Source: Caulobacter sp. Root655
Lineage (GTDB): Bacteria; Pseudomonadota; Alphaproteobacteria; Caulobacterales; Caulobacteraceae
Reading direction: 5' to 3'
DNA length: 64,000 bases
NCBI RefSeq assembly: GCF_001427665.1
Contig: NZ_LMHC01000027.1
Span: 172,150 to 236,149, forward strand
The position numbers and the translations under genes are program-made. Below the pieces are notes generated by a model that was not told the origin of the DNA, ran no database searches, and saw only the letters and a list, made by a program, of their open reading frames with translations. Positions 54,471-62,818 of this stretch are shown piece after piece; the first letter of the stretch is position 1, and every line of letters starts with the position of its first letter.

Positions 54471-54881
54471 ATGCGCCGCGCCCTCACCCTCTCCGTCCTG
54501 TCGCTGCTGGCCGCCGCCAGCCTCGCCGCCCCTCCCGCCCTGGCCAGTGGCAACGAGGCGAAGAAGGCCGAAGCGCCCTCGACCTATTTCGCCCTGCAGC
54601 CGCTGACGGCGACCGCCATCCGCCGCGACGGCCGGCGCGGGGTCATGATCGTGGAAGCCGGGGTCGAGGCCGTGGATCCCAAGCTGATGGAACGGGCCCG
54701 GCAGTCGGAGCCGCGCCTGCGCGCCGCCTTCGCCCAGGTGCTGATGACCTATACCGCAGGCCTGCCGCGCGGCGCGGCGCCCAACCTGGACTATCTGGGC
54801 GGCCAGATGCAGGACGCCGCCGACAAGGTGCTGGGCCGCAAGGGCTCCAGGGTGCTGCTGGGTTCGGCGATGGTGAACTGA
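54471..54881 (+). CDS. small exported protein with FliL-like pattern
   Basis: A 136-residue protein with a signal peptide (A-L-A-S near 27). The mature part reads P-S-T-Y-F-A-L-Q-P-L-T-A-T-A-I, R-G-V-M-I-V-E-A-G-V, an R-L-R-A-A-F-A-Q-V-L helix, and L-G-G-Q-M-Q-D. The order of a Y-x-x-L-x-P-L strand, a long strand and two helices resembles FliL, but the match is weak and no membrane anchor other than the signal is present. ATG 54471 precedes the signal peptide; an upstream frame is not needed. The neighbour pseB gives a flagellar context. Confidence 0.55.
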   Translation: MRRALTLSVLSLLAAASLAAPPALASGNEAKKAEAPSTYFALQPLTATAIRRDGRRGVMIVEAGVEAVDPKLMERARQSEPRLRAAFAQVLMTYTAGLPRGAAPNLDYLGGQMQDAADKVLGRKGSRVLLGSAMVN

Positions 54882-54891
54882 CCCTCCAGTT

Positions 54892-54987
54892 CGTCATCCC
54901 CCGCTTTATGCGGGGGACCCAAGCGGCGTTTCAGGAGGGGATGCGGCCAACTCGGCTTGGGTCCCCCGAACAAGTCGGGGGATGACG
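54892..54987. repeat. CGTCATCCCCCG-bounded palindromic intergenic repeat
   Basis: Ends CGTCATCCCCCG (54892-54903) and CGGGGGATGACG (54976-54987) are 12-bp perfect inverted repeats, each inside its own hairpin, with GGACCCAAGC and GCTTGGGTCC as a second inverted pair. It sits between convergent genes and shares its ACCCAAGC motif with the repeats around the GIY-YIG gene. Confidence 0.85.
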
Positions 54988-55002
54988 GCGTAGGGGGGCA
55001 GT

Positions 55003-55482
55003 TCACTTCTTCCGCCGCGCCCTGAAGAACCCCCGCAACAGGTCGGCGCTCTGCTGGGCCATCACTCCGCCGGTGACCTCCGGCCGCCAATGACAGGTGG
55101 GCTGGGCGAAGAATTTCGGGCCGTGGATCACCGCCCCGCCCTTGGGGTCCTCGGCCCCGAACACCACCCGGCCGATCCGTGCGTGGCTGATCGCCCCGGC
55201 GCACATGGCGCAGGGCTCCAGGGTCACCACCAGGGTCAGGTCGGTCAGGCGGTAGTTGCGCAAGTGCGCGGCCGCCATGCGGATCGCGGCGATCTCGGCG
55301 TGGGCGGTCGGGTCGTGCGCCCCGATCGGCCCGTTGCCGGCCCGGGCCAGCACCTGGCCGGTAGCCGGATCGAGGATCACCGCCCCGACCGGCGTCTCGC
55401 CCCGCGCGGCGGCGGCCCGCGCCTCTTCGAGGGCCAGCGCCATGGCCTGGGCGTCTTGATCCTCGCCCGGATCGGTGCGCAT
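55003..55482 (-). CDS. tadA: tRNA-specific adenosine deaminase
   Basis: A 159-residue zinc deaminase: H61-A-E63 and P90-C91-A-M-C94 form the metal site, G-A-H-D-P-T-A-H-A-E is the TadA context. It converts A34 to inosine in tRNA-Arg(ACG). ATG 55482 is chosen; the frame is open further upstream, and ATG 55443 is another possibility. Confidence 0.93.
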   Translation of the reverse strand: MRTDPGEDQDAQAMALALEEARAAAARGETPVGAVILDPATGQVLARAGNGPIGAHDPTAHAEIAAIRMAAAHLRNYRLTDLTLVVTLEPCAMCAGAISHARIGRVVFGAEDPKGGAVIHGPKFFAQPTCHWRPEVTGGVMAQQSADLLRGFFRARRKK

Positions 55483-55533
55483 TAGGAAAACCGCCCATCG
55501 TGAGATGCGCCCAGCCCCTTGAAGGACCCGGCA

Positions 55534-56994
55534 ATGACCGACAAATACCAGCCCCACCTGCATGACAACGCCATTCCCGGTCAAGACGACGAGGGCGGCG
55601 ATCGCGTCGCCAAGGCCCTGGCGCGATCGGGCGTGGCCTCGCGCCGCGAGGTCGAGCGGCTGATCGAGGACGGCCGGGTTTCACTGAACGGCACGGTCCT
55701 GACCACCCCGGCCGTCAAGGTCCGGCCCGGCGACATCCTGACCGTCGACGGCAAGATGATCGACGAGCCCGAGGCGACGCGGGTATTCCGCTATCACAAG
55801 CCCACCGGGCTGATGACCACCCACAACGATCCCAAGCAGCGCCCGACGGTGTTCCAGGCTCTGCCGCGCGACCTGCCCCGGCTGATCTCGGTCGGGCGCC
55901 TGGACCTCAATTCCGAGGGCCTGCTGCTGCTGACCAACGACGGCGCGCTGTCGCGAGCCCTGGAGATGCCGCAGAACGCCTGGGTGCGCCGCTACCGGGC
56001 TCGCGCCTTCGGCGACACCACCCAGGCCAAGCTGGACCGGCTGAAGGACGGCATCACCGTCGAGGGCGTGCGCTACGGCGCGATCGAGGCCCGCCTCGAC
56101 AAGGCCCAGGAAAAGGCCGGCGGCGGCAAGAACATCTGGATCACCCTGACGCTGAGCGAGGGCAAGAACCGCGAAGTGCGGCGGGTGCTCGAGGCGCTGG
56201 GCCTGAAGGTCAACCGCCTGATCCGCCTGTCCTACGGCCCGTTCGCCCTGGGCACGCTGCTGCCGGGCCAGGTCGAGGAGGTCGGGCCCCGGGTGATCCG
56301 CGAGTTGCTGGAAGGCATCGTGGCGGAAGGCAACATGCCCAAGGGCGACAAGCCGCAGTTCGTCGGCGTGGCCGATCCGCTGAAGGCGGTGGGCACGGCC
56401 GGCGGCGGCGAGGCCCAGCGGCGCGGCGTGCCGCGGGCCGGCAAGCTGACCCAGTCGGCCCTCGTCCTGCCCGAGGAGGTGGTCGAGGAGACCAAGCTGG
56501 TGCGCAAGCCCGGCTGGGCCAAGCCCAAGAAGAAGCCGGTGATCGCCGGCCGCGAGAACCCGCCGCGCCACGCCAAGAAGTCGCTCGAGAGCAAGATGAT
56601 CGGCCCCAAGCCGCTGTCCTTCCGCGACGCGGCCGCCAAGCGCGTGCGCGACAAGGGCCTGGCCGACAAGAACGCGGCCGACAAGCGGGCGGCCAGCGGC
56701 AAGGAAGGCCGCCCGGCCAAGCCCAAGCTCGGCGCGCTGCGGGCCAACGGCTACAAGCCGTTGGAGGCCGAGGGTTTCGGCAAGCCCGGCGGGGCTCGCC
56801 CGGGCGCCAAGCCGAGCACGGTCAAGGCGGCGGGGCCCGCCAAGCCGGGTGAGCCCGGCAAGGTGTGGTCCAAGCCCGGCATGGCCAAGTCCGCCGGCGC
56901 CCGTCTCGATGGGCCGAAAGGCGCCCCGCGCCCCGGTGGCAAGCCGGGCGGGGCGCGTCCAGGCGGCTCGGCCCCGCCGCGCGGCAAGCGCTGA
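55534..56994 (+). CDS. rluB: 23S rRNA pseudouridine synthase, RluB-like with long C-terminal tail
   Basis: A 486-residue protein. S4 domain (about 25-80: R-V-A-K-A-L-A-R-S-G-V-A-S-R-R-E-V-E), then the RsuA/RluB core with G-R-L-D-L-N-S-E-G-L-L-L-L-T-N-D-G (catalytic D124) and G-K-N-R-E-V-R-R. The core ends near 285; the last 200 residues are Lys/Ala/Pro/Gly rich and low complexity (K-P-G-G-A-R-P-G units). ATG 55534 has GAAGGA upstream. Core modification is the universal pseudouridine at 2605. Confidence 0.92.
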   Translation: MTDKYQPHLHDNAIPGQDDEGGDRVAKALARSGVASRREVERLIEDGRVSLNGTVLTTPAVKVRPGDILTVDGKMIDEPEATRVFRYHKPTGLMTTHNDPKQRPTVFQALPRDLPRLISVGRLDLNSEGLLLLTNDGALSRALEMPQNAWVRRYRARAFGDTTQAKLDRLKDGITVEGVRYGAIEARLDKAQEKAGGGKNIWITLTLSEGKNREVRRVLEALGLKVNRLIRLSYGPFALGTLLPGQVEEVGPRVIRELLEGIVAEGNMPKGDKPQFVGVADPLKAVGTAGGGEAQRRGVPRAGKLTQSALVLPEEVVEETKLVRKPGWAKPKKKPVIAGRENPPRHAKKSLESKMIGPKPLSFRDAAAKRVRDKGLADKNAADKRAASGKEGRPAKPKLGALRANGYKPLEAEGFGKPGGARPGAKPSTVKAAGPAKPGEPGKVWSKPGMAKSAGARLDGPKGAPRPGGKPGGARPGGSAPPRGKR

Positions 56995-57018
56995 CCTCTT
57001 ACGGTTGGGACAACGATC

Positions 57019-57044
57019 GGGGACAGGCACATGTGCCTGTCCCC
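57019..57044. repeat. 26-bp perfect palindrome GGGGACAGGCACA/TGTGCCTGTCCCC
   Basis: GGGGACAGGCACATGTGCCTGTCCCC reads the same on both strands. It lies between the convergent ends of the rluB and CDP-alcohol transferase genes, with no T tract on either side. Core GGGGACA-x-GCAC is shared with the inverted repeat at 8398-8488. Confidence 0.95.
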
Positions 57045-57069
57045 ATCAGCATCCGGGATCCACTCGGGG

Positions 57070-57729
57070 TCAGCCCCGCAATCCCCGCACCAGATTCCGC
57101 GTCCGTCGGACCACCGTGATCAAGGTCCCGGCGCCGATCACCAGCAGCCCGACCAGGATCATCTGGCCCTTGCCGCCCCACAGCGGCTCGACGGCCGAGA
57201 CCGCGCAGGTCAAGGTCAGCGCCGCCATCCGGTGCTGCTTGGCCATCGGACCGGAGAAGTCGGCGGGCTGGCCCAGTCCCCGGCCCAGCTCGCGAACATA
57301 GGCGGTCAGCACCGCCAGCACGGCGGCGAACCAGCCCAGGGCGTCGCCGCCGTCCAGGCCGGACGTCCAGGCGCCGTAGCCGGCCCCTGCCAGCAGCAGC
57401 ACGTCGGCGACCCGGTCGGGCAACTCGTTCCATACCGGCCCGGCGGGCCCGGCCTGGCCATGCTCGACCGCCACCATGCCGTCCAGCAGGTTGCACAGCA
57501 GCCGCCCCTGGACGCACAGCGCCGCCAACACCAGGACCAGCGCGCGCATGACCCCTTCGAGCCCGCCCGACGTCATCAGCAATGCCCCGCCCAGCAGGGC
57601 GAAGGCGACGCTGGTCGCCGAGATCGCGTCGGGGCTGACCTTGGCGTCGGCGAGGCGACGCGCCAGTCGCCGGGCGAAGGCGGCGTCGCGGACCGCCAGC
57701 GGACGGCGGTTGTCGGGCTTGTCGGTCAT
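57070..57729 (-). CDS. CDP-alcohol phosphatidyltransferase family protein (YnbA-like)
   Basis: A 219-residue protein with about six membrane segments. The CDP-alcohol motif D-x2-D-G-x2-A-R-x8-G-x3-D-x3-D is here N80-L-L-D83-G84-M-V-A87-V88 ... G97-P-V-W-N101-E-L-P-D105: the first and third Asp are Asn and the Arg is Val, while spacing is intact. I know similar N-x2-D-G-M-V-A-V-E variants in other bacteria, so this is a subfamily rather than a mutation. Probably transfers a phosphatidyl (or related) group to an unknown alcohol. Divergent from the cdsA-like gene. Confidence 0.85.
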   Translation of the reverse strand: MTDKPDNRRPLAVRDAAFARRLARRLADAKVSPDAISATSVAFALLGGALLMTSGGLEGVMRALVLVLAALCVQGRLLCNLLDGMVAVEHGQAGPAGPVWNELPDRVADVLLLAGAGYGAWTSGLDGGDALGWFAAVLAVLTAYVRELGRGLGQPADFSGPMAKQHRMAALTLTCAVSAVEPLWGGKGQMILVGLLVIGAGTLITVVRRTRNLVRGLRG

Positions 57730-57800
57730 GCGGCGCTCCAGATCACTCGTCGGTCGCTAGAACTAGGCTATAGCTGAAAGGGTTCGCCGCCAGGAGTTGC

Positions 57801-58775
57801 ATGGCCATTCTCGATACCCTTCGCGCTTTCCTCGCCGCCCAGCCGCCCGCCCTGCTGGCGGGCCTGGCCGGCGTGGTGATCCTGCTGGGCGTCGCCGGCC
57901 TGGTCGCGACCGTGCTGACCGCCCTGCGGCCCGACAAGTCCTATCTGGAACTGCGCCAGCGGATCGCCAGTTGGTGGGTGATGGTCGCCCTGCTGGCCGG
58001 GGCGCTGCTGGCCGGCTGGCAGGCCACGGTCGCGGTCTTCGCCCTGATCTCGTTCATGGCCCTGCGCGAGTTCCTGTCCCTGGCCCCGATCCGCCGCGAG
58101 GACCGGCCGGCCATCCTGGCGGCCTATCTGGTCCTGATCGCCGCCTACGGCTTCATCGCCGCCGACCGCTACATGTTCTACCTGGTGTTCATCCCGGTCT
58201 GGGCGTTCCTGGGCCTGCCGTTCCTGATGGCCATGCTGGGCCAGACGCGCGGCTTCCTCACCACCGCCGCCACCTTCCACTGGGGCCTGGTGACCTGCGT
58301 CTACAACCTGGGTTTCGCCGCCTTCCTGATGCGCGCGCCCGACGCCGAGCGCCTGCCGGCCGGGGCGGCGGGGCTGGTGTTCTTCCTGCTGCTGGTCACC
58401 GAGTTCAACGACGTGGCCCAGTACGTGTTCGGCAAGCTGCTGGGTCGCCACAAGATCGCGCCCACCGTCAGTCCCAACAAGACCTGGGAGGGCTTTCTCG
58501 GCGGCTGGCTGGCCACCGGCCTGCTGATCTGGTTCCTGGGCCCGGTGTTCACGCCGCTGGCCGGCCTGGGCCTGGCGGTGGTCGCCGCGACCTTGCCGGT
58601 GGCCGGTTTCGCCGGCGACGTGACCATGAGCGCGGTCAAGCGCGACATCGGCGTCAAGGACACCTCCCACGCCATCCCCGGCCACGGCGGGGTGCTGGAC
58701 CGCGCCGACAGCCTGACCTTCACCGCCCCGCTCTATTTCCACCTGCTGGCGCTGTTCGCCCTGAACAAGTTCTGA
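57801..58775 (+). CDS. phosphatidate cytidylyltransferase-like protein (CdsA/YnbB type)
   Basis: A 324-residue protein with about eight membrane segments. The CDP-DAG synthase signature runs from S277 (S-A-V-K-R-D-I-G-V-K-D) to P293-G-H-G-G-V-L-D-R, with the D-R pair that coordinates metal. It makes CDP-activated lipid from phosphatidic acid and CTP. The start region (M-A-I-L-D-T-L-R) is short. It is followed 16 bp later by a PlsC-like gene and divergent from the CDP-alcohol transferase. The housekeeping CdsA may be elsewhere. Confidence 0.92.
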   Translation: MAILDTLRAFLAAQPPALLAGLAGVVILLGVAGLVATVLTALRPDKSYLELRQRIASWWVMVALLAGALLAGWQATVAVFALISFMALREFLSLAPIRREDRPAILAAYLVLIAAYGFIAADRYMFYLVFIPVWAFLGLPFLMAMLGQTRGFLTTAATFHWGLVTCVYNLGFAAFLMRAPDAERLPAGAAGLVFFLLLVTEFNDVAQYVFGKLLGRHKIAPTVSPNKTWEGFLGGWLATGLLIWFLGPVFTPLAGLGLAVVAATLPVAGFAGDVTMSAVKRDIGVKDTSHAIPGHGGVLDRADSLTFTAPLYFHLLALFALNKF

Positions 58776-58791
58776 TGTGTAAGTTCTGACC

Positions 58792-59451
58792 ATGCGCTGG
58801 CTTCGCTTCCTGCTGCTGATCCTGGTGGCCCGGCCGTTGGCCCTGTTCATGACCGGGGCCGACGTGACCGGTCGCGAGCGCCTGCCGCTGAAGGGGCCCG
58901 CGATCGTCGCGGCCAACCATTCCAGCCATGTCGACACCCTGCTGTTGCTGGCCATTTTCCCGTCGCGGGCCCTGGCGCGGGTGCGGCCGGCGGCGGCGGC
59001 CGACTATTTCCTCAAGGACCCGGTGATCGGCTGGTTCTCGCGCCATGTGATCGGCATCGTGCCGGTGGCGCGCCTGAAGGCCGGCCAAAAAGCAGATAGG
59101 GTCGGCGAGGACGTGCTGGCCCCGGCCCGCGCGGCCCTGGCGGCCGGCGACATCGTGGTGGTGTTTCCCGAAGGGACGCGCGGTGACGGAGAAGGCGACG
59201 GCATGGGCCAGCTGAAGAGCGGCGTCGCCCGGCTGGCCGAGGCCTTTCCCGACGCGCCGGTCATTCCCGTCTGGATCCAGGGCGCCGGCCGCGTCCTGCC
59301 CAAGGGCGAGACCATCCCCGTGCCGCTGAACTGCGCGGTGCTGGTCGGCGAGCCCCTGGCCTGGAGCGGCGAACGTCCCGCCTTCATGGCTAAGTTGCGC
59401 GCGGCGCTGCTGGCGTTGAAGGACCAGGCCCCGCCGCTGCGCTGGTCGTAG
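58792..59451 (+). CDS. 1-acyl-sn-glycerol-3-phosphate acyltransferase (PlsC-like)
   Basis: A 219-residue protein with an N-terminal hydrophobic segment, N-H43-S-S-H-V-D48 (H-x4-D) and F-P-E-G-T-R-G-D motifs, as in the LPAAT/PlsC family. It acylates lysophosphatidic acid or a related lysolipid. Sixteen bp after the CdsA-like gene, so they form an operon supplying phosphatidic acid for CDP activation. Confidence 0.9.
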   Translation: MRWLRFLLLILVARPLALFMTGADVTGRERLPLKGPAIVAANHSSHVDTLLLLAIFPSRALARVRPAAAADYFLKDPVIGWFSRHVIGIVPVARLKAGQKADRVGEDVLAPARAALAAGDIVVVFPEGTRGDGEGDGMGQLKSGVARLAEAFPDAPVIPVWIQGAGRVLPKGETIPVPLNCAVLVGEPLAWSGERPAFMAKLRAALLALKDQAPPLRWS

Positions 59452-59490
59452 AGAGCGTCTTCTTTGCCTGAAAGCGCGCTGTTTCCACGC

Positions 59491-59576
59491 CCGTTTTCCC
59501 GGCGAAGGCCGGGACCCAGATTCATCCTGAGCGGCTCGTGGGTTTCACCTGGGCCCCGGCCTTCGCCGGGGAAACG
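59491..59576. repeat. CCGTTTTCCCGGCGAAGGCC-type inverted intergenic repeat
   Basis: Left arm 59491-59516 (CCGTTTTCCCGGCGAAGGCCGGGACC) and right arm 59551-59576 are nearly exact inverted copies, each with an internal CCCGGC-GAAG-GCCGGG hairpin. Located between the convergent PlsC-like and CPBP genes. Confidence 0.85.
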
Positions 59577-59634
59577 GAGAAAGCTGGGATTCAGAGGCCC
59601 AAAATTACGCTCTGACGGGTCGGCGATATGGGCT

Positions 59635-60573
59635 TCAAGCCACCGCCACCCGGCCCCAGCGCCGCAGCGGCGCCCAGCGCGCGACGATCTCGGCCATGGC
59701 GACGTAGCCGGCCAGCATCAGCGGCGCGACGATCAGGGTCTCCGGCGGGAAGGCGTGCGACGCGTCCGGCTTCAGCGACATCGGCTGGATGAACAGCAGG
59801 ATCAGGATGTTGTTGGCCGCGTGGGCTCCGATGGCGAATTCGGTCCCGCCCAGCCGCAGCGTCATCCAGGCCAGGCCCATGCCCATGGCCAGCCGCATCA
59901 GGAAGGCGTCGAGGTTGGGGTCGAAATGGATCGCGGAGAACAGCACGCCGCTCAGCACCAGCACGACGCGCGGGTCGCGGACGAAGGCCCCGGTGACCTT
60001 CAGCAGCCAGCCGCGGAACACCAGCTCCTCGGCGGCGGCGGCGACCAGCAGCAGGGCCACCACGATCACCACATAGGCCAGCCGTCCGCCGAGGCCGTGG
60101 CTGACGGCCAGGATCGGCGCGCCGGGCGCCTTGGGGTCCAGCGCCGCCGAGGCCAGCAACAGCGGTCCGAGGATGGCGAAGAACAGTCCCAGGCCCAGCA
60201 GCAGCAGCCGCCAGCGGAAGCGCGGCGCGGCGGTGAAGTAGGAGCCCAGCTTGCGATGGTGCAGCAGCGCCGCGATGCCGGTGAAGGCCAGGGCCATGCC
60301 GCCGTTGGCGAAGGCCAGCAGGCACAGCACGAAGGCCGTCGCCGTCAGCCCGACCGGGACGGCGGCCTGGCCGACCATGGTCATCAGCCGTTCGGCCGCG
60401 TCGGCCCCGCCGCCGGCGATCGCGAAGGCCACGAACACCACGACGCCGCCGATCAGGGCCGCCAGCAGCGCCGCGATCACGCCGATCGGCAGGGTCAGCA
60501 GAATGCGGTCGACGCGCCGGTCGGCCGGCGTCAGGTCGTCCAGGAACGCTGACCGTTGAAGCTCTGCTAGCAC
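59635..60573 (-). CDS. CPBP-family intramembrane metalloprotease
   Basis: A 312-residue protein with about eight membrane segments. The glutamate motif A-E182-E183-L-V-F-R187-G, the F-S-A-I-H-F motif and H-A-A-N-N match the Abi/CAAX-protease (CPBP) family active site in the membrane. The substrate is unknown; family members process prenylated or bacteriocin peptides, or act as immunity proteins. Single gene. Confidence 0.88.
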   Translation of the reverse strand: MLAELQRSAFLDDLTPADRRVDRILLTLPIGVIAALLAALIGGVVVFVAFAIAGGGADAAERLMTMVGQAAVPVGLTATAFVLCLLAFANGGMALAFTGIAALLHHRKLGSYFTAAPRFRWRLLLLGLGLFFAILGPLLLASAALDPKAPGAPILAVSHGLGGRLAYVVIVVALLLVAAAAEELVFRGWLLKVTGAFVRDPRVVLVLSGVLFSAIHFDPNLDAFLMRLAMGMGLAWMTLRLGGTEFAIGAHAANNILILLFIQPMSLKPDASHAFPPETLIVAPLMLAGYVAMAEIVARWAPLRRWGRVAVA

Positions 60574-60700
60574 CGTCGTTCCCGATCCAGACCCTGGCTC
60601 AATCGCTAGGCGTTCGCCGCCCGGGACGCAAGCCGCTCAACAGGCGACTTGCCGCGATGGCCCGCGCACGGCACACATCGGGGCCAAACGCGGGGCGAAC

Positions 60701-61342
60701 ATGAGCACGATCACCACCAAGGAAGAGCAGCACCTCCATCGTCTGATCCTGTTCTCGGACGCGGTGTTCGCCATCGCCATCACCCTTCTGGCCATCGAGA
60801 TCCATCCGCCCGAGCACTGGACGGGCGTGGCCGACCTGTTCGCGCAGATGCAGACCAGGCTGATGGCCTACGCCGTCAGCTTCGGGGTGGTCGGCATCTA
60901 TTGGATCAGCCACCGCCGCACCTTCTCGCGCCTGCGCAAGGCCGACGGGACCCTGGACATCCTGAACCTGCTGATGCTGGGCCTCCTGGCGCTGCTGCCC
61001 CTGACCACCGAACTGCTGTGGGAGGCGGCCGGCGCGACCTCGGCGGTCGTGGTCTATGTCGGGCTGGTCGCCTCGATCGGCGTGGCCCACGCCGTCGCCT
61101 GGGCCTACGCGGCCTTCCCCGGCCAGCTGACCGAGCCCATGGGCACGGCCGAGAAGATCTACGTCCTGCTGCGGGTGGCTCTGTTGCCCGGACTGATGTG
61201 CGGCCTGACCTTCCTCAGCATCATGACCCGCACGCCCTGGGGCTGGCTGGGGATCGCCGTCATCGTCGCCGGCCTGACCACCGTCAACCGGCTGATGAGC
61301 CGAGGCGCCAGGCCGCTGATTCCCCAGACCGCCGAGGACTAG
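60701..61342 (+). CDS. TMEM175-family (DUF1211) potassium channel-like protein
   Basis: A 213-residue six-TM protein. R14-L-I-L-F18-S19-D20-A-V-F-A-I-A-I-T-L-L is the R-x3-F-S-D helix 1 that lines the pore in TMEM175 channels. It probably conducts potassium across the inner membrane as a tetramer. The rsmD gene starts 5 nt downstream. Confidence 0.9.
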   Translation: MSTITTKEEQHLHRLILFSDAVFAIAITLLAIEIHPPEHWTGVADLFAQMQTRLMAYAVSFGVVGIYWISHRRTFSRLRKADGTLDILNLLMLGLLALLPLTTELLWEAAGATSAVVVYVGLVASIGVAHAVAWAYAAFPGQLTEPMGTAEKIYVLLRVALLPGLMCGLTFLSIMTRTPWGWLGIAVIVAGLTTVNRLMSRGARPLIPQTAED

Positions 61343-61347
61343 ACAGC

Positions 61348-61911
61348 GTGCGCATCGTTTCCGGCCAGTATCGCGGCAAGGCCATCGTCACCCCGCCGGG
61401 CGACACCACCCGTCCGACCTCCGACCGCGCCCGCCAGGCGGTGTTCAACATCCTCGAGCACGCCGCCTGGGCGCCGCCGCTGCACGGCGCGCGGGTGATC
61501 GACCTGTTCGCCGGCTCCGGGGCCCTGGGCCTGGAGGCGATCTCGCGCGGCGCGGCCTTCTGCCTGTTCGTCGAGACCGACGACGCGGCGCGCGGCGCGA
61601 TCCGCGAGAACGTCGACGCCTTCGGCCTGTTCGGCCAGACCCGCGTGCACCGCCGCGACGCCACCGACCTGGGCCTCCCCCCGGCCAGCGCCGGCGGGCC
61701 GTTCAATCTCGCCTTCCTCGACCCGCCCTACGCCAGGGGCCTGGGCGAGAAGGCCCTGGCCCAGCTGATCGCCGGCGGCTGGCTGGCCCCCGGCGCGATC
61801 GTGATGCTGGAACGCGGCCGCGACGAGCCCGACCCGACGCCCGAAGGCTATGAGCGGCTCGACGCCCGCGACTACGGCGCGGCGCGGGTGTTCTTCTTCC
61901 GGCTGGGGTAG
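61348..61911 (+). CDS. rsmD: 16S rRNA (guanine(966)-N(2))-methyltransferase
   Basis: A 187-residue protein of the RsmD family: V/M-R-I-V-S-G-Q-Y-R-G-K start, R-P-T-S-D-R-A-R-Q-A-V-F-N, SAM loop V-I-D-L-F-A-G-S-G-A-L-G-L-E-A, and the catalytic L-D-P-P-Y. GTG 61348 is the start, 5 nt after the TMEM175 stop. Confidence 0.95.
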   Translation: MRIVSGQYRGKAIVTPPGDTTRPTSDRARQAVFNILEHAAWAPPLHGARVIDLFAGSGALGLEAISRGAAFCLFVETDDAARGAIRENVDAFGLFGQTRVHRRDATDLGLPPASAGGPFNLAFLDPPYARGLGEKALAQLIAGGWLAPGAIVMLERGRDEPDPTPEGYERLDARDYGAARVFFFRLG

Positions 61912-62002
61912 GGGCGGGAACGATCGCCGGGGCCAGTGCCGGAGTCCCGGCGGTCCGCCTGAAGTCTGGATTTTCCTGGGGCAATCCAATCCGCGAAGGG
62001 AT

Positions 62003-62078
62003 TGGTGGAGCCGAGGGGAATCGAACCCCTGACCTCCTCATTGCGAACGAGGCGCTCTACCATCTGAGCTACGGCCCC
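62003..62078 (-). tRNA. tRNA-Ala (anticodon CGC)
   Basis: Read on the minus strand from GGGGCCG (62078) to CGGCTCC-A with encoded CCA (62003-62005). Anticodon arm CCTCG-TTCGCAA-TGAGG gives CGC for the codon GCG. The G3-U70 wobble of alanine identity is present (GGG against CTCC). T arm GGTTCGATTCC is standard. Confidence 0.95.
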
Positions 62079-62202
62079 AAGGAAGCGCGGGAATACGGCG
62101 GGTCGGCGGCCGCGTCAAGCGGCGGAATCGAGCGCTGGGGCGGCTTTGCTTGCCAGGGCCGTCAAGGCGCGGCAAGAAGCGGGGGACTCGGACGGGAAAC
62201 CC

Positions 62203-62523
62203 ATGGCCGCCATCATTCACTTCGTTTTCTTCATCGTCGCCGCGCTGCTTAGCCTGCTGTGGTGGGCGATCATCATCTCGGCGATCCTCAGCTGGCTGGT
62301 GGCGTTCGACATCGTCAACCTGCGCAACCGGGCGGTCTATCAGATCAGCACCTTCCTCGACCGGGTGACTGGTCCGATCCTGCGGCCGTTCCAGCGGATC
62401 ATCCCGCCGCTCGGCGGCGTCGATCTCAGCGCTATCGTCGTGCTGCTGATCATCACCGGTATTCAGCGCTTCATCCTGCCGTCGCTGCAAATGAGCCTGC
62501 TGGGCCTGGTCGGCGGCTACTAG
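62203..62523 (+). CDS. YggT family membrane protein
   Basis: A 106-residue protein with two YggT hydrophobic blocks: I-I-S-A-I-L-S-W near 30 and the I-L-R-P-F-Q-R-I-I-P-P-L-G-G-V-D-L-S motif. YggT proteins are linked to cell division or osmotic protection; function not settled. Starts at ATG 62203 after an ACGGGAAAC site; the next gene (yggU-like) starts 5 nt after its stop, a conserved pairing. Confidence 0.9.
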   Translation: MAAIIHFVFFIVAALLSLLWWAIIISAILSWLVAFDIVNLRNRAVYQISTFLDRVTGPILRPFQRIIPPLGGVDLSAIVVLLIITGIQRFILPSLQMSLLGLVGGY

Positions 62524-62527
62524 GCGA

Positions 62528-62818
62528 ATGCGTCTGGCGGTCCGCCTCACCCCGCGCGGCGGGCGCGAGGCGATCGACGGCTGGGCGGTCGACGGCGGGG
62601 GCCGTCCCTATCTGAAGGTGCGGGTGGCCGCCCCGCCGGTCGAGGGCGCGGCCAACGCCGCCCTGCTGGCCTTCCTGGCCAAGACCCTGGGCCTGCCGAA
62701 ATCGGCCCTGACCCTGGCTTCCGGGGCCGGGGCTCGGCTCAAGCTGATCGACATCGCCGGCTGCGACCCGTCGTCGCTGGAGAAGGTCCTGGGCCCGCCG
62801 CCCGCGGCCGGCCGCTGA
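62528..62818 (+). CDS. DUF167/YggU family protein
   Basis: A 96-residue protein: V-R-L-T-P-R-G-G-R, L-K-V-R-V-A-A-P-P-V-E-G-A-A-N-A-A-L, and L-A-K-T-L-G-L-P-K-S-A-L-T-L-A-S-G-A are the UPF0235 core. Function unknown, commonly next to yggT. Confidence 0.9.
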   Translation: MRLAVRLTPRGGREAIDGWAVDGGGRPYLKVRVAAPPVEGAANAALLAFLAKTLGLPKSALTLASGAGARLKLIDIAGCDPSSLEKVLGPPPAAGR

